Below the pieces are notes generated by a model that did no database searches, was not told where the DNA came from, and saw only the letters and a program-made list of their open reading frames with translations. Source: JBBITW01 sp037440525 (GTDB lineage: Bacteria > Desulfobacterota > BSN033 > UBA1163). Taken from it: a DNA stretch of 19,607 nucleotides. Both the position numbers and the translations under genes were made by a program. This document shows, in pieces, positions 1 through 7,029 of this stretch (its first letter is position 1; the number at the start of each line of letters is the position of its first letter). The stretch lies in NCBI GenBank assembly GCA_037440525.1, contig JBBITW010000052.1, positions 1-19,607 of the forward strand, written 5' to 3'.

Positions 1-103
1 ATTTCCTTCACCCATTCACTTTGCCTAAACAGGCTTCCTAACCTTCGCCTTAACCACTTCCCCAGTCTATAAGAAAAGTTTTTAATAATTTTTCAAAGCT
101 CTA

Positions 104-1159
104 TTAATCACTTAAAAATTCAACCTCACCTCCCTCTCCTTTCTCTCCTTTCAAAATAATCCTTCTATTGAAAAAGTTTTTAACTACCCATATGTTTGTC
201 AGGAGGTGATCTGTAATTTTTGTTGTGCTAAATGATGGTTTATCCTTGGTTAAAGCCATAAATGGAACAATCTGGTCTGAAAGATGGGGATCGAGGCATT
301 CTTTCCTCTGTATATAATCCTTCAATTGTTTATACGCTTCATCTGAAACCCTTTCAGCGGGCATCCCCTTTTTACCCAATGAGGAGAACCCAGCATTCAC
401 TCCTTCTGTTTCTACCACCAGGAAAAAGAAAGAGCCAGGCCCGCTTGACGGGGCATCATAAATCACCTCTATATCTGCCTCCATTTTTAATTCCTTTTCA
501 ATCTTTTTAAGTGCATAATCCCTCTGCCTTTCTCCAACATGACGCGGAAGATTGGATATGGCAGAAAGTCCCCGAATCTTCTTTATTCTTCCACGATGAA
601 TCAATGAAACAGGCTTTATTTCTGAGACTGGTTCAATCTCTATATGAACCAATCCCTCGCCCCTCGGATACCATCCCCATCTCTCAATGACTGCATTTAT
701 AGAAATCCCCATAGATTTAAGGATTGGGAAAAGAATCTCATTAAAATAATGAAATGGAGGACTCCAGGGAACATGTGTCCCACCTATAAGTGTGAGACGT
801 GACTTATCTGAGGCCAGAGAGAGGGGAAGCAGAAGTGTCTGGAGAAGAAGTGTAACAGAACCTGCTGTTTTAATATCAAACCTGTAATTGCCAGGTGTAA
901 TCTTACCTGGAATGAAGGTGATCTCCTCTGAACCGATTCTTACCCCTTCTGTTCTTGCACCCGTAATAACCGATAATGCCTCTACCCCTGTAAGGTGTTG
1001 GGGCTGAAGCCCTGGAATCTTCCTCCCGGCCCTTATATGGTGAATTTTGATCGGAATTCCCATTATGGAGGAGATCGAAAGTGCAGTCCTCAACACCTGC
1101 CCCCCTCCCTCCCCATAAGAACCATCAATTATTATCTCTTTATCAAAATCTCTTCCCAT
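104..1159 (-). CDS. rtcA: RNA 3'-terminal phosphate cyclase RtcA
   Basis: Converts RNA 3'-phosphate ends to 2',3'-cyclic phosphates through an enzyme-AMP intermediate; cytoplasmic RNA repair or processing. The 351-residue protein is close to the usual family length (about 340). The N-terminal signature DGSYGEGGGQVLRTAL is at residues 12-27. The motif DHLLTNIWVV near residue 317 matches the region of the nucleophilic histidine of the E. coli enzyme, which would make it His318. HLSDQIVPFMAL at 292-303 is a second conserved block. No rtcB ligase or rtcR regulator lies in the window, so it is not in the E. coli-type rtc operon. No clear Shine-Dalgarno precedes the ATG; a TATATT-like -10 sits about 10 bases upstream, so the leader may be very short. 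The gene is divergent from the metallo-hydrolase at 1639, separated by repeats. Confidence 0.95.
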   Translation of the reverse strand: MGRDFDKEIIIDGSYGEGGGQVLRTALSISSIMGIPIKIHHIRAGRKIPGLQPQHLTGVEALSVITGARTEGVRIGSEEITFIPGKITPGNYRFDIKTAGSVTLLLQTLLLPLSLASDKSRLTLIGGTHVPWSPPFHYFNEILFPILKSMGISINAVIERWGWYPRGEGLVHIEIEPVSEIKPVSLIHRGRIKKIRGLSAISNLPRHVGERQRDYALKKIEKELKMEADIEVIYDAPSSGPGSFFFLVVETEGVNAGFSSLGKKGMPAERVSDEAYKQLKDYIQRKECLDPHLSDQIVPFMALTKDKPSFSTTKITDHLLTNIWVVKNFFNRRIILKGEKGEGGEVEFLSD

Positions 1160-1190
1160 TTCTAAGATTAATATAATAGAAGTTCATTAA

Positions 1191-1378
1191 TGAGTTCAAC
1201 TATCCCCCTCACCTCGGTTGCGAGTCGTACCGACCTTCCCTCTCCCCACGCAAGAGACTGTGTCGTAATTCGACATAAGAAATGAAACCAAATACGACAA
1301 GGGACAAGCCCTTGCCCTACGTTTGTGATTCATTTAATTTCTCGTAGGCTTGCCGAACCCTCGTTGCGACACAGCCTC
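1191..1378. repeat. Composite palindromic element 1 with GAGACTGTGTCG ends
   Basis: The inner terminal inverted repeats are GAGACTGTGTCG at 1254-1265 and CGACACAGCCTC at 1367-1378 (one mismatch when paired), enclosing a family-A palindrome. Left of it, 1191-1250 (ATGAGTTCA, then CCCCCTCACCTCGG, then CTCTCCCC) matches the left flank of the second composite element at 5352 and, inverted, the right flank of that element near 5676-5712. It carries no ORF, so it looks like a small non-autonomous (MITE-like) repeat. Together with the element at 1479 it fills most of the 480-bp gap between rtcA and the metallo-hydrolase. Confidence 0.7.
1296..1354. repeat. Family-A palindrome, copy A1 (short form)
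   Basis: The left arm GACAAGGGACAAGCCCTTGC runs on into CCTACG. A loop of about 21 bases (TTTGTGATTCATTTAATTTC core) and a shortened right arm CGTAGGCTTGCC follow. Compared with the full copies near 13316 and 19263, this form lacks about 15 bases of the right arm. Each arm contains its own hairpin, CAAGGG-ACAAG-CCCTTG. Confidence 0.75.
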
Positions 1379-1478
1379 AAATCAACGATTCTTCTTTTCT
1401 ATAAAATTTCACCCTATTCCAATTGGTTTAAATTTATGTTAATTTTTACTTAAATTGAGCGGTTCTTTTAAGAGAGAC

Positions 1479-1582
1479 TGTAGTCGCAGGCTTTAGCCTG
1501 CGTCAAAAAAACATATTGAGTGAAAATCAAGCCGTTTACGGCGGTAGGCCGAAAACCTCGCACCCTGAAGGGTGCGGCTACA
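1479..1582. repeat. 104-bp multi-hairpin element with TGTAGYCGCA ends
   Basis: The ends TGTAGTCGCA (1479-1488) and TGCGGCTACA (1573-1582) are inverted repeats with one mismatch. Inside are three hairpins: CGCAGGCT-TT-AGCCTGCG, GCCG-TTTA-CGGC and GCACCC-TGAA-GGGTGC. It has no coding potential and lies just upstream of the metallo-hydrolase gene. Similar 'AGGCTTTAGCCTG / CACCCTGAAGGGTG' units are widespread small repeats in bacterial genomes; this is stated from memory and was not searched. Confidence 0.6.
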
Positions 1583-1638
1583 TTATAAAAGAATATCGTT
1601 AAATTCTGGTTTTATTAAATTGAGTCGAAAGTGGGAAA

Positions 1639-2394
1639 ATGGCTGAACTAATCGTCCTCGGTTCTGGAACAGGGATTCCTTCTCTAAGAAGGGCACCCCC
1701 AGGTCTCCTTCTTAGGACAGAAAGCTCTAATATCTTAATAGATAGCGGTTCCGGGATATTAAGAAGGATTCTTGAAGTTGGAATTACATACAGGGATATT
1801 GATTTAATTCTATTCACACATACACATCCTGATCATGTCTCAGAACTCGTCCCAATCCTTTTTGCATGTAAATATTCAGAGTTTCCGAGGGAAAAAGAAC
1901 TTCTCTGTCTTGGTGGTCCTGGGTTTAAGAGTTTTTTTAAAGGACTTCAAAAGGTCTACGGCCAATGGATCAATCCCCAGACCTATAATCTAACTATTAA
2001 AGAGATATCTAAGGGGCCTCTCCTTTTTCGAGAGATTGAGATACTTTCTAAACCAATGGCCCATCTTCGAGAAAGTGTAGGTTATAGGATCCAATTGAGT
2101 GGTAAAAAATCCATTACCATATCAGGGGACACGGATTACTGTTTAAATATTGTTGATCTGGCAATGGAGACCGATCTTCTTGTTCTCGAATGCTCATTTC
2201 CTGACGAGAAGAAGGTTGAGGGTCATTTAACGCCATCTCTTGCAGGGAGGATAGCCTTGGAATCCAGATGTAAGCGGCTACTTCTTACACATCTTTATCC
2301 AATCTGTGAGCAATATGAGATACTGGAGCAGTGTAAAAGAATATTCCCTGGAGAAGTAATTCTTGGAGAAGATTTATTGAAACTTAAAATTTGA
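1639..2394 (+). CDS. MBL-fold metallo-hydrolase, RNase Z-like
   Basis: A 251-residue metallo-beta-lactamase-fold hydrolase of the RNase Z/BN-like superfamily. The zinc motif HTHPDH is at residues 61-66. Further expected ligands are His in KPMAHLRES (about 142), Asp in ISGDTDY (about 164) and His in LTHLYP (about 218). It is shorter than canonical tRNase Z (about 300 residues) and I see no clear exosite arm, so tRNA 3' processing is possible but not shown; other phosphodiesterase roles are equally open. The ATG at 1639 is preceded by a weak purine-rich site (GTGGGAAA). It reads toward the NfeD/slipin pair, and its stop codon overlaps the TTGACA of the putative nfeD promoter, so the pair can probably be transcribed separately. 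Confidence 0.85.
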   Translation: MAELIVLGSGTGIPSLRRAPPGLLLRTESSNILIDSGSGILRRILEVGITYRDIDLILFTHTHPDHVSELVPILFACKYSEFPREKELLCLGGPGFKSFFKGLQKVYGQWINPQTYNLTIKEISKGPLLFREIEILSKPMAHLRESVGYRIQLSGKKSITISGDTDYCLNIVDLAMETDLLVLECSFPDEKKVEGHLTPSLAGRIALESRCKRLLLTHLYPICEQYEILEQCKRIFPGEVILGEDLLKLKI

Positions 2395-2417
2395 CAATAC
2401 CTCTTTTTTAATATAAT
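2391..2417 (+). promoter_or_regulatory. Putative sigma-70 promoter before nfeD
   Basis: TTGACA at 2391-2396 overlaps the TGA stop of the metallo-hydrolase. TATAAT at 2412-2417 gives a short 15-bp spacer; a second TATAAT at 2419 would be 22 bp away. Neither spacing is ideal. The strong ribosome site AAGGAGGA at 2425-2432 follows almost at once, so the leader would be very short. Confidence 0.4.
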
Positions 2418-2440
2418 TTATAATAAGGAGGAATTAAATC

Positions 2441-3736
2441 TTGAAAAAATATAAGCTATTCATATTTGCAATAATCCTACCCATCTTCACCATGATAGGG
2501 ATTTTTGGACAATCCGAAGAGAAGGCTCCGGTATTCTACATCGAGGTGGATGGAATTATAAATCCTGCCACAGCAAAATTTATTACAGAATCGATTGATC
2601 AGGCCTCGGAGAAGGGTGGTCAATGTCTAATCATCCAGTTAGACACACCTGGTGGTTTAATGGAATCGATGAGGATGATTGTAAAAAAGATCCTTACCTC
2701 CAATATACCAGTAATTGTCTATGTTGGGCCAAGGGGTGCAAGGGCAGCCTCTGCAGGCGTTTTTATCACTCTTGCTGCTCACATTTCAGCCATGGCTCCA
2801 AGCACACATATTGGGGCAGCACATCCTGTGGCATTAGGAGAGGGAAAAGAGAGCAAAACCATGTCTGAAAAGATTGTCAACGACACTGTCTCCTATATTA
2901 AGACAATTGCAAAGACAAGAGGGAAGAATGTTGATTGGGCTGAAAAGGCTGTTCGAAAGAGTGTTTCTATAACAGAAGAAGAAGCGTTAAAACTTAATGT
3001 GATAGATCTAATAAGCCCTGATCTTCATGACCTCCTATCAAAGATTGATGGAAAGGTAATAAAGTTTGACGGTGTGACACGAACTCTTATGACAAAAGGA
3101 ATCCAGCCCCGTTCAATGCAGATGAGCTGGCGTTATCGTTTTCTGGATATAATCTCAAACCCAACCATTGCCTACATTCTTTTGATGTTGGGTATCTATG
3201 GTGTATTCTTTGAGCTTTCAAACCCTGGAGCCATACTACCTGGAGTTGTTGGTGGAATCTTTCTTATCCTCGCATTTTACTCCCTCCAGATGCTCCCAAT
3301 AAATTTTGCTGGTCTGGCATTGATCCTGTTTGCTATCATCCTTTTTATTGCTGAGATTAAGGTTGTGAGTCATGGATTACTCTCTGTTGGGGGTGTAATC
3401 TCCCTTTTTCTTGGCTCCCTGATGTTAATCGAAAGCCCTACTGAATATATGAGGATATCTTTAAGTGTTATTATACCTGCAGTTGCAGTAAGCGCAGCAT
3501 TTTTTGCCTTTGCGATCACCAAAGCCGTAAAGGCACGCCTCGCCAAACCTACCACGGGAATAGAAGGAATGATAGGGGAAACTGGTATAGCTGTGACATC
3601 CATTGCACCTGAAGGTAAAGTCTCTATACATGGGGAATTCTGGAATGTTATATCAGATCAGAACATTGAAAAAGGGGATAAGGTCAAGGTAATAGGGGTT
3701 GAAAATTTAAAACTGAAGGTGAAAAAAATCGAATAA
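2441..3736 (+). CDS. nfeD: NfeD-family membrane serine protease (ClpP-type)
   Basis: A full-length 431-residue NfeD1b-type protein. Residues 1-23 form a signal peptide or anchor. A ClpP/SppA-like protease domain spans about 30-200; the nucleophile is probably Ser104 in ARAASAGVF and the general base Lys144 in MSEKIVND, by analogy with the Ser-Lys dyad of the archaeal homologue PH1510. Five or six membrane helices follow (about 240-360), then a small OB-fold NfeD domain (about 372-431). It starts with TTG at 2441, chosen because AAGGAGGA lies 8 bases upstream and the signal peptide begins there. The slipin gene starts 12 bases after its stop, the conserved nfeD-slipin pair; the protease is known in archaea to cleave its slipin partner. 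Role inferred: membrane protein quality control or microdomain organisation. Confidence 0.93.
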   Translation: MKKYKLFIFAIILPIFTMIGIFGQSEEKAPVFYIEVDGIINPATAKFITESIDQASEKGGQCLIIQLDTPGGLMESMRMIVKKILTSNIPVIVYVGPRGARAASAGVFITLAAHISAMAPSTHIGAAHPVALGEGKESKTMSEKIVNDTVSYIKTIAKTRGKNVDWAEKAVRKSVSITEEEALKLNVIDLISPDLHDLLSKIDGKVIKFDGVTRTLMTKGIQPRSMQMSWRYRFLDIISNPTIAYILLMLGIYGVFFELSNPGAILPGVVGGIFLILAFYSLQMLPINFAGLALILFAIILFIAEIKVVSHGLLSVGGVISLFLGSLMLIESPTEYMRISLSVIIPAVAVSAAFFAFAITKAVKARLAKPTTGIEGMIGETGIAVTSIAPEGKVSIHGEFWNVISDQNIEKGDKVKVIGVENLKLKVKKIE

Positions 3737-3748
3737 GGAGGTAATGAA

Positions 3749-4510
3749 ATGGGCGTGACAGGTCTACCATCGGGTTTATTCTTTTTAATCATCTTTTTAA
3801 TAATCTTAGCTGCCTCAGCCATAAAGATTTTAAGGGAATATGAAAGGGGGGTTATATTCCGTCTGGGAAGGCTTATTGGAGCAAAGGGTCCGGGGCTTAT
3901 CTTCATTATCCCAGGGGTGGATAAATTGCTGAGAATCAGCCTTAGAACAGTGACGATGGATATCCCACCTCAGGATGTTATCACCCGTGACAATGTCTCC
4001 ATTAAGGTAAATGCTGTTGTATATTTCCGTGTATTAGATCCCAATAAGGCTGTTGTAGAGGTAGAAAATTACCTCTATGCCACATCCCAGTTGGCACAGA
4101 CAACCCTTAGAAGTGTTGTAGGCCAGGCAGAACTTGATGAGCTTCTATCTCAGAGGGAAAAGATCAATATGACACTTCAGGATATCTTGGATAAGCATAC
4201 AGAACCATGGGGAATAAAGGTTTCTCTGGTCGAGACCAAACAGGTAGATCTACCGGAAGAGATGCGAAGGGCCATTGCCCGTCAGGCAGAGGCAGAAAGG
4301 GAAAGAAGGGCAAAGATTATTCATGCAGATGGTGAGTTTCAGGCTGCTGAAAAGCTTGCTCAGGCTGCAAATGTTATAAGTGCTAACCCGGCAGCCCTGC
4401 AGTTAAGATTCCTTCAGACTTTGACCGAGGTGGCTACGGAGAAGAACTCAACCACTATCTTTCCTGTTCCAATAGACCTTCTCAGACCCTTCTTGGAGAA
4501 GAAGGCATAA
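3749..4510 (+). CDS. Slipin (stomatin/SPFH-family membrane protein)
   Basis: A 253-residue slipin. One N-terminal hydrophobic segment (about residues 7-24) is followed by the SPFH/PHB domain, with REYERGVIFRLGRL at about 29-42 and RDNVSIKVNAVVYFRV near 80-95. A charged alpha-helical region (about 170-215, EMRRAIARQAEAERERRAK) typical of oligomer-forming stomatins follows. It forms an operon with nfeD: AAGGAGG directly overlaps the end of the upstream gene, spacing 12 bases. The expected role is as membrane scaffold and substrate or partner of the NfeD protease. The gene ends at a hairpin shared with the convergent methyltransferase gene. Confidence 0.93.
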   Translation: MGVTGLPSGLFFLIIFLIILAASAIKILREYERGVIFRLGRLIGAKGPGLIFIIPGVDKLLRISLRTVTMDIPPQDVITRDNVSIKVNAVVYFRVLDPNKAVVEVENYLYATSQLAQTTLRSVVGQAELDELLSQREKINMTLQDILDKHTEPWGIKVSLVETKQVDLPEEMRRAIARQAEAERERRAKIIHADGEFQAAEKLAQAANVISANPAALQLRFLQTLTEVATEKNSTTIFPVPIDLLRPFLEKKA

Positions 4511-4522
4511 TCATTTTAATAC

Positions 4523-4567
4523 GGGGTTTGAGTCCATAGGGTAATTAATCCTCTGGCCTCAAACCTC
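4523..4567. terminator. Long hairpin between convergent genes
   Basis: GGGGTTTGAG (4523-4532) pairs with CTCAAACCTC (4558-4567), with a further inner stem CCAtAGG/CCTcTGG around the loop TAATTAAT-like bases. It lies 12 bases after the slipin stop and overlaps the last codons of the convergent methyltransferase gene. No strong U-tract follows on either strand, so intrinsic termination is likely but not certain. Confidence 0.55.
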
Positions 4568-5300
4568 AATCCTTAATGGTTCTTCTTATAAACCAATCGA
4601 TCTTACTCCATATCCCCTGGAGGATTTGTACATCCCTTTCCTCGAGCATGCTTCTTCCGAAAAGTCTCCTTAGCGTCCTCATGATCCTTTTTGGGTTTTT
4701 GGGGTCCAGAAATCCTATATCTGTGAGTGTCCTCTCCATATGTTTGAGCATCTTCTCAATATGCTCTGATTCAGCAAGTAAGGGAGGGATTTCTTTAATC
4801 AAATTTGAGGTCTGATAAATCTCATAGCAAATGACCATTACAGCCTGAGCCAGGTTGATGGATGGAAAATCATCCGATGCTGGTATCTTCACATAAATAT
4901 GGCATAGCGATAGCTCATCATTTGTAAGACCTTCCCTTTCCGAACCAAAGACAATGCCAATGGGATTCCTTTCTGAAATGGGAATAAGTTTTTTTGCCAG
5001 TGTTTTTGGTGTAAGGAGGGCTTTCCTCTCCTTTCCCAATCTTGAAGTGGTTCCAACAACACACCTCATTCTATGAATCGCTTCTTCAAGGGTTTCAAAT
5101 TCCATAGCCCTTTCCAGTATATCTTCTGCGCCTGATGCAAGTTTTAAAGCCCTTATGTCAAGAGGTGAAGCTCCATCTACAACTATCAATCTTTTAATCC
5201 CCATGTTTTTCATTGCCCTTGCAACCGAACCAATATTCTCATGAAATCTGGGCCTGACAAGAATTATATTGATCGAATCGAGATTAATCCTTCCAATCAT
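4566..5300 (-). CDS. trmJ: TrmJ-like tRNA 2'-O-methyltransferase (SPOUT)
   Basis: A SPOUT-class RNA methyltransferase of the TrmJ/LasT type, which methylates the 2'-OH of nucleotide 32 in tRNAs using SAM. The N-terminal motif INIILVRPRFHENIGSVARA is at residues 9-28. The trefoil-knot SAM motifs are GIVFGSEREGLTNDEL (115-130) and IPASDDFPSINLAQAVMVICY (139-159). A C-terminal helical extension (about 180-244) matches the TrmJ dimerisation region. Length 244 is usual. The start at 5300 is supported by the distance to the first motif and by an extended -10 (TGGTATAAT) ending 7 bases before the ATG. With no Shine-Dalgarno present, a leaderless mRNA is likely. Substrate specificity is inferred from family only. 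Confidence 0.88.
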   Translation of the reverse strand: MIGRINLDSINIILVRPRFHENIGSVARAMKNMGIKRLIVVDGASPLDIRALKLASGAEDILERAMEFETLEEAIHRMRCVVGTTSRLGKERKALLTPKTLAKKLIPISERNPIGIVFGSEREGLTNDELSLCHIYVKIPASDDFPSINLAQAVMVICYEIYQTSNLIKEIPPLLAESEHIEKMLKHMERTLTDIGFLDPKNPKRIMRTLRRLFGRSMLEERDVQILQGIWSKIDWFIRRTIKD

Positions 5301-5307
5301 AAATTTA

Positions 5308-5335
5308 ATTATACCATTTTTTTGAGAACTCTGAA
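5308..5335 (-). promoter_or_regulatory. Extended -10 promoter, probably leaderless transcript
   Basis: Read on the minus strand: TTCAGA at 5335-5330, 16 bp, then TGG-TATAAT with the -10 at 5313-5308. The ATG of the methyltransferase begins only 7 bases after the hexamer, so transcription would start at or next to the A of the ATG. Confidence 0.5.
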
Positions 5336-5479
5336 AAAACGCACAAATTTCCCTTCACCTCGGTTGCGAGTCGTACCGACCCTTCCCCCTCCCTAATTCG
5401 AGACTGTGTCGCAATGAGGTGTTTGCCATGTTTATCATTCCAAATCTCCTTTTTCTGTCATTCCGTGTCTCCTTTTTGT

Positions 5480-5539
5480 GTCATTCCGAGCGAAGCGAGG
5501 AATCTTAGAAAGATTTCTCGGCTAACGCCTCGAAATGAC
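5480..5539. repeat. Family-C palindrome, copy 1
   Basis: The left arm GTCATTCCGAGCGAAGCG-AGGAATCT and the right arm AGATTTCTCGGC-TAAC-GCCTCGAAATGAC form a hairpin with a 5-base loop. A second, longer-looped copy is at 5574-5654, and a left-arm fragment (GTCATTCCGAGCCTCC) is at 5551. This arm recurs at 14600-14697, 15245, 17193, 17530, 18300-18360 and 19440. Confidence 0.75.
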
Positions 5540-5573
5540 AACAGAGTGGTGTCATTCCGAGCCTCCTTTCTCT

Positions 5574-5654
5574 GTCATTCCGAGCGAAGCGAGGAATCTA
5601 TAGAACTCAAACCCTTATAAAACATAGATTCTTCGGCTAAAGCCTCAAAATGAC
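5574..5654. repeat. Family-C palindrome, copy 2
   Basis: The arm GTCATTCCGAGCGAAGCG-AGGAATCT pairs with AGATTCTTCGGCTAAAGCCT-CAAAATGAC across a loop of about 26 bases. It lies 35 bases after copy 1 inside composite element 2. Confidence 0.7.
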
Positions 5655-5871
5655 ATTACGACACAGTCCCCAAGGGGAGAGGATTAAGGTGAGGGGGATG
5701 AACTCATAGCGGCAGGCAAGGGCTTTTCCACCCCACCTCCCCAGTCTATATGACTCTTTTTAAATACCTTTTCAGTACTCTCCTTTATTTTCTTGACTAA
5801 TACCTTTTTTTATCTTATTTTGAAATCCATAGTTTTTTCAATAGGTAGAAATAATAGGAGAGATATAAGAG

Positions 5872-7008
5872 ATGCAAATTCCATTCTTTGATTTAAAGAA
5901 ACAATTTACCCTGTTAGAAAAAGAGATTAAATCTGCACTGGATGAAGTCTTTAAAACACAGCAATTCATACTCGGACCAAATGTAGATGCCCTGGAAAAA
6001 ACTATAGCCTCTTATTGTCGAACAAAGTATGCTATTGGTGTTGCCTCAGGATCCGATGCACTGCTCCTATCACTTATGTCTCTGGGTATTGGGACTGGAG
6101 ATGAGGTAATAATCCCCCCTTTTACCTTTTTTGCTACTGCAGGCTCTGTCTCGCGGCTTGGGGCAATCCCTGTATTTGTTGATATCGATCCTGATACCTA
6201 TAATATTGACCCCTCAAAAATTGAGGAGAGGATCACTCCAAAAACAAAGGCAATTATTCCAGTTCATCTATTCGGACAGTGTGCGGATATGGCCCCAATT
6301 CTTCGGATTGCAAAGGAGAGAGAAATCTATGTAATTGAGGATGCAGCCCAGGCCTTAGGAGCTGAGTACAAACCTGATAAAAATTCATATCCTCGTAGAG
6401 CTGGTGAAATGGGAGATCTTGGTTGCTTATCATTTTATCCAACAAAAAATCTTGGTGCCTTTGGAGACGGAGGTATGGTCGTAACAAACAACCCTTCTCT
6501 GGCGGAGAGGATTCAACTTCTTAGGGCCCATGGTAGTAAACCTAAATATTTTCATAAATTGATTGGTATTAATAGTCGCCTCGATGCTATCCAAGCAGCA
6601 ATACTTAATGTTAAATTTAAATATCTTGATAAGTGGACTGAAAAAAGACAGAAAAGGGCTGAAAGATACAATGAGCTTTTTCAGGAGCTAATATCCAGTG
6701 TAGAAGGATTTAAGATTCCAGTGATTCAATATGAGAATAGGCATATTTTTAATCAATATGTTATTCGTGTCCCGCAGAGGGATAGCCTTAAGAGGTTTCT
6801 CGAAAGTGAAGGAATTGGAACTGATATCTATTACCCACTTCCCCTACATATCCAGGAATGTTATTCTTTTTTAGGATATGGGCGAGGGGATCTTCCTGTA
6901 TCTGAGAAGGCTTCAGAGGAGGTTTTGGCTCTTCCAATATATCCTGAACTTACTGATGAAGAACAAGTGATGATTGTTGATAAAATAAAGAAATTTTATA
7001 AAAAATAA
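5872..7008 (+). CDS. DegT/DnrJ/EryC1/StrS-family sugar aminotransferase
   Basis: A PLP-dependent aminotransferase acting on a keto-sugar nucleotide. The 378-residue length is typical. The N-terminal FFDLKKQ (5-11) is diagnostic of the family. ASGSDALLLSL (59-69) is the phosphate-binding region and IEDAAQALGAEY (155-166) holds the PLP-ring aspartate. SFYPTKNLGAFGDGGMV (187-203) holds the Schiff-base Lys192. It begins with ATG after TAGGAGAGA about 10 bases upstream. The next gene, a UDP-sugar dehydrogenase, starts 21 bases downstream, suggesting an operon for an amino-uronic acid sugar (compare WbpA plus WbpE of the UDP-GlcNAc(3NAc)A route). The intervening oxidase (WbpB) and acetyltransferase (WbpD) are not in this window, so the exact sugar is unknown. 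Cytoplasmic. Confidence 0.92.
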   Translation: MQIPFFDLKKQFTLLEKEIKSALDEVFKTQQFILGPNVDALEKTIASYCRTKYAIGVASGSDALLLSLMSLGIGTGDEVIIPPFTFFATAGSVSRLGAIPVFVDIDPDTYNIDPSKIEERITPKTKAIIPVHLFGQCADMAPILRIAKEREIYVIEDAAQALGAEYKPDKNSYPRRAGEMGDLGCLSFYPTKNLGAFGDGGMVVTNNPSLAERIQLLRAHGSKPKYFHKLIGINSRLDAIQAAILNVKFKYLDKWTEKRQKRAERYNELFQELISSVEGFKIPVIQYENRHIFNQYVIRVPQRDSLKRFLESEGIGTDIYYPLPLHIQECYSFLGYGRGDLPVSEKASEEVLALPIYPELTDEEQVMIVDKIKKFYKK

Positions 7009-7029
7009 AAATGATTAAAAGGGGTCAGT

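Larger units (their letters stand above)
5352..5712. repeat. Composite palindromic element 2
   Basis: The outer left flank (CTTCACCTCGGTTGCGAG, then CCTTCCCCCTCCC) repeats the flank of element 1. Inner ends are GAGACTGTGTCG (5400-5411) and CGACACAGTCCC (5659-5670). The right flank, GGGGAGAGGATTAAGGTGAG and then GGGGATGAACTCAT, is the inverted form of the outer left flank of element 1. The interior holds two complete family-C palindromes instead of a family-A unit, so the boundary sequence travels with different cargo. The only apparent reading frame here (near 5414-5620) is repeat-derived. From 5713 to 5871 the DNA is AT-rich and contains only probable promoter sequence for the aminotransferase; CCCCAGTCTATA at 5739-5750 also occurs at 60-71. 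Confidence 0.65.

Noticed and set aside
2623..2868. 81-codon plus-strand frame inside nfeD, and similar frames inside other genes
   Set aside because: Out-of-frame shadows of well-supported genes with no independent support.
104..5300. An RNA-processing operon linking rtcA, the RNase Z-like gene and trmJ
   Set aside because: The genes are on different strands, separated by repeats and by the unrelated nfeD-slipin pair; shared RNA roles are probably coincidental.
5414..5620. 68-codon plus-strand reading frame (VIPSEARNL, CHSERSEES)
   Set aside because: It is made of family-C palindromes inside composite element 2.
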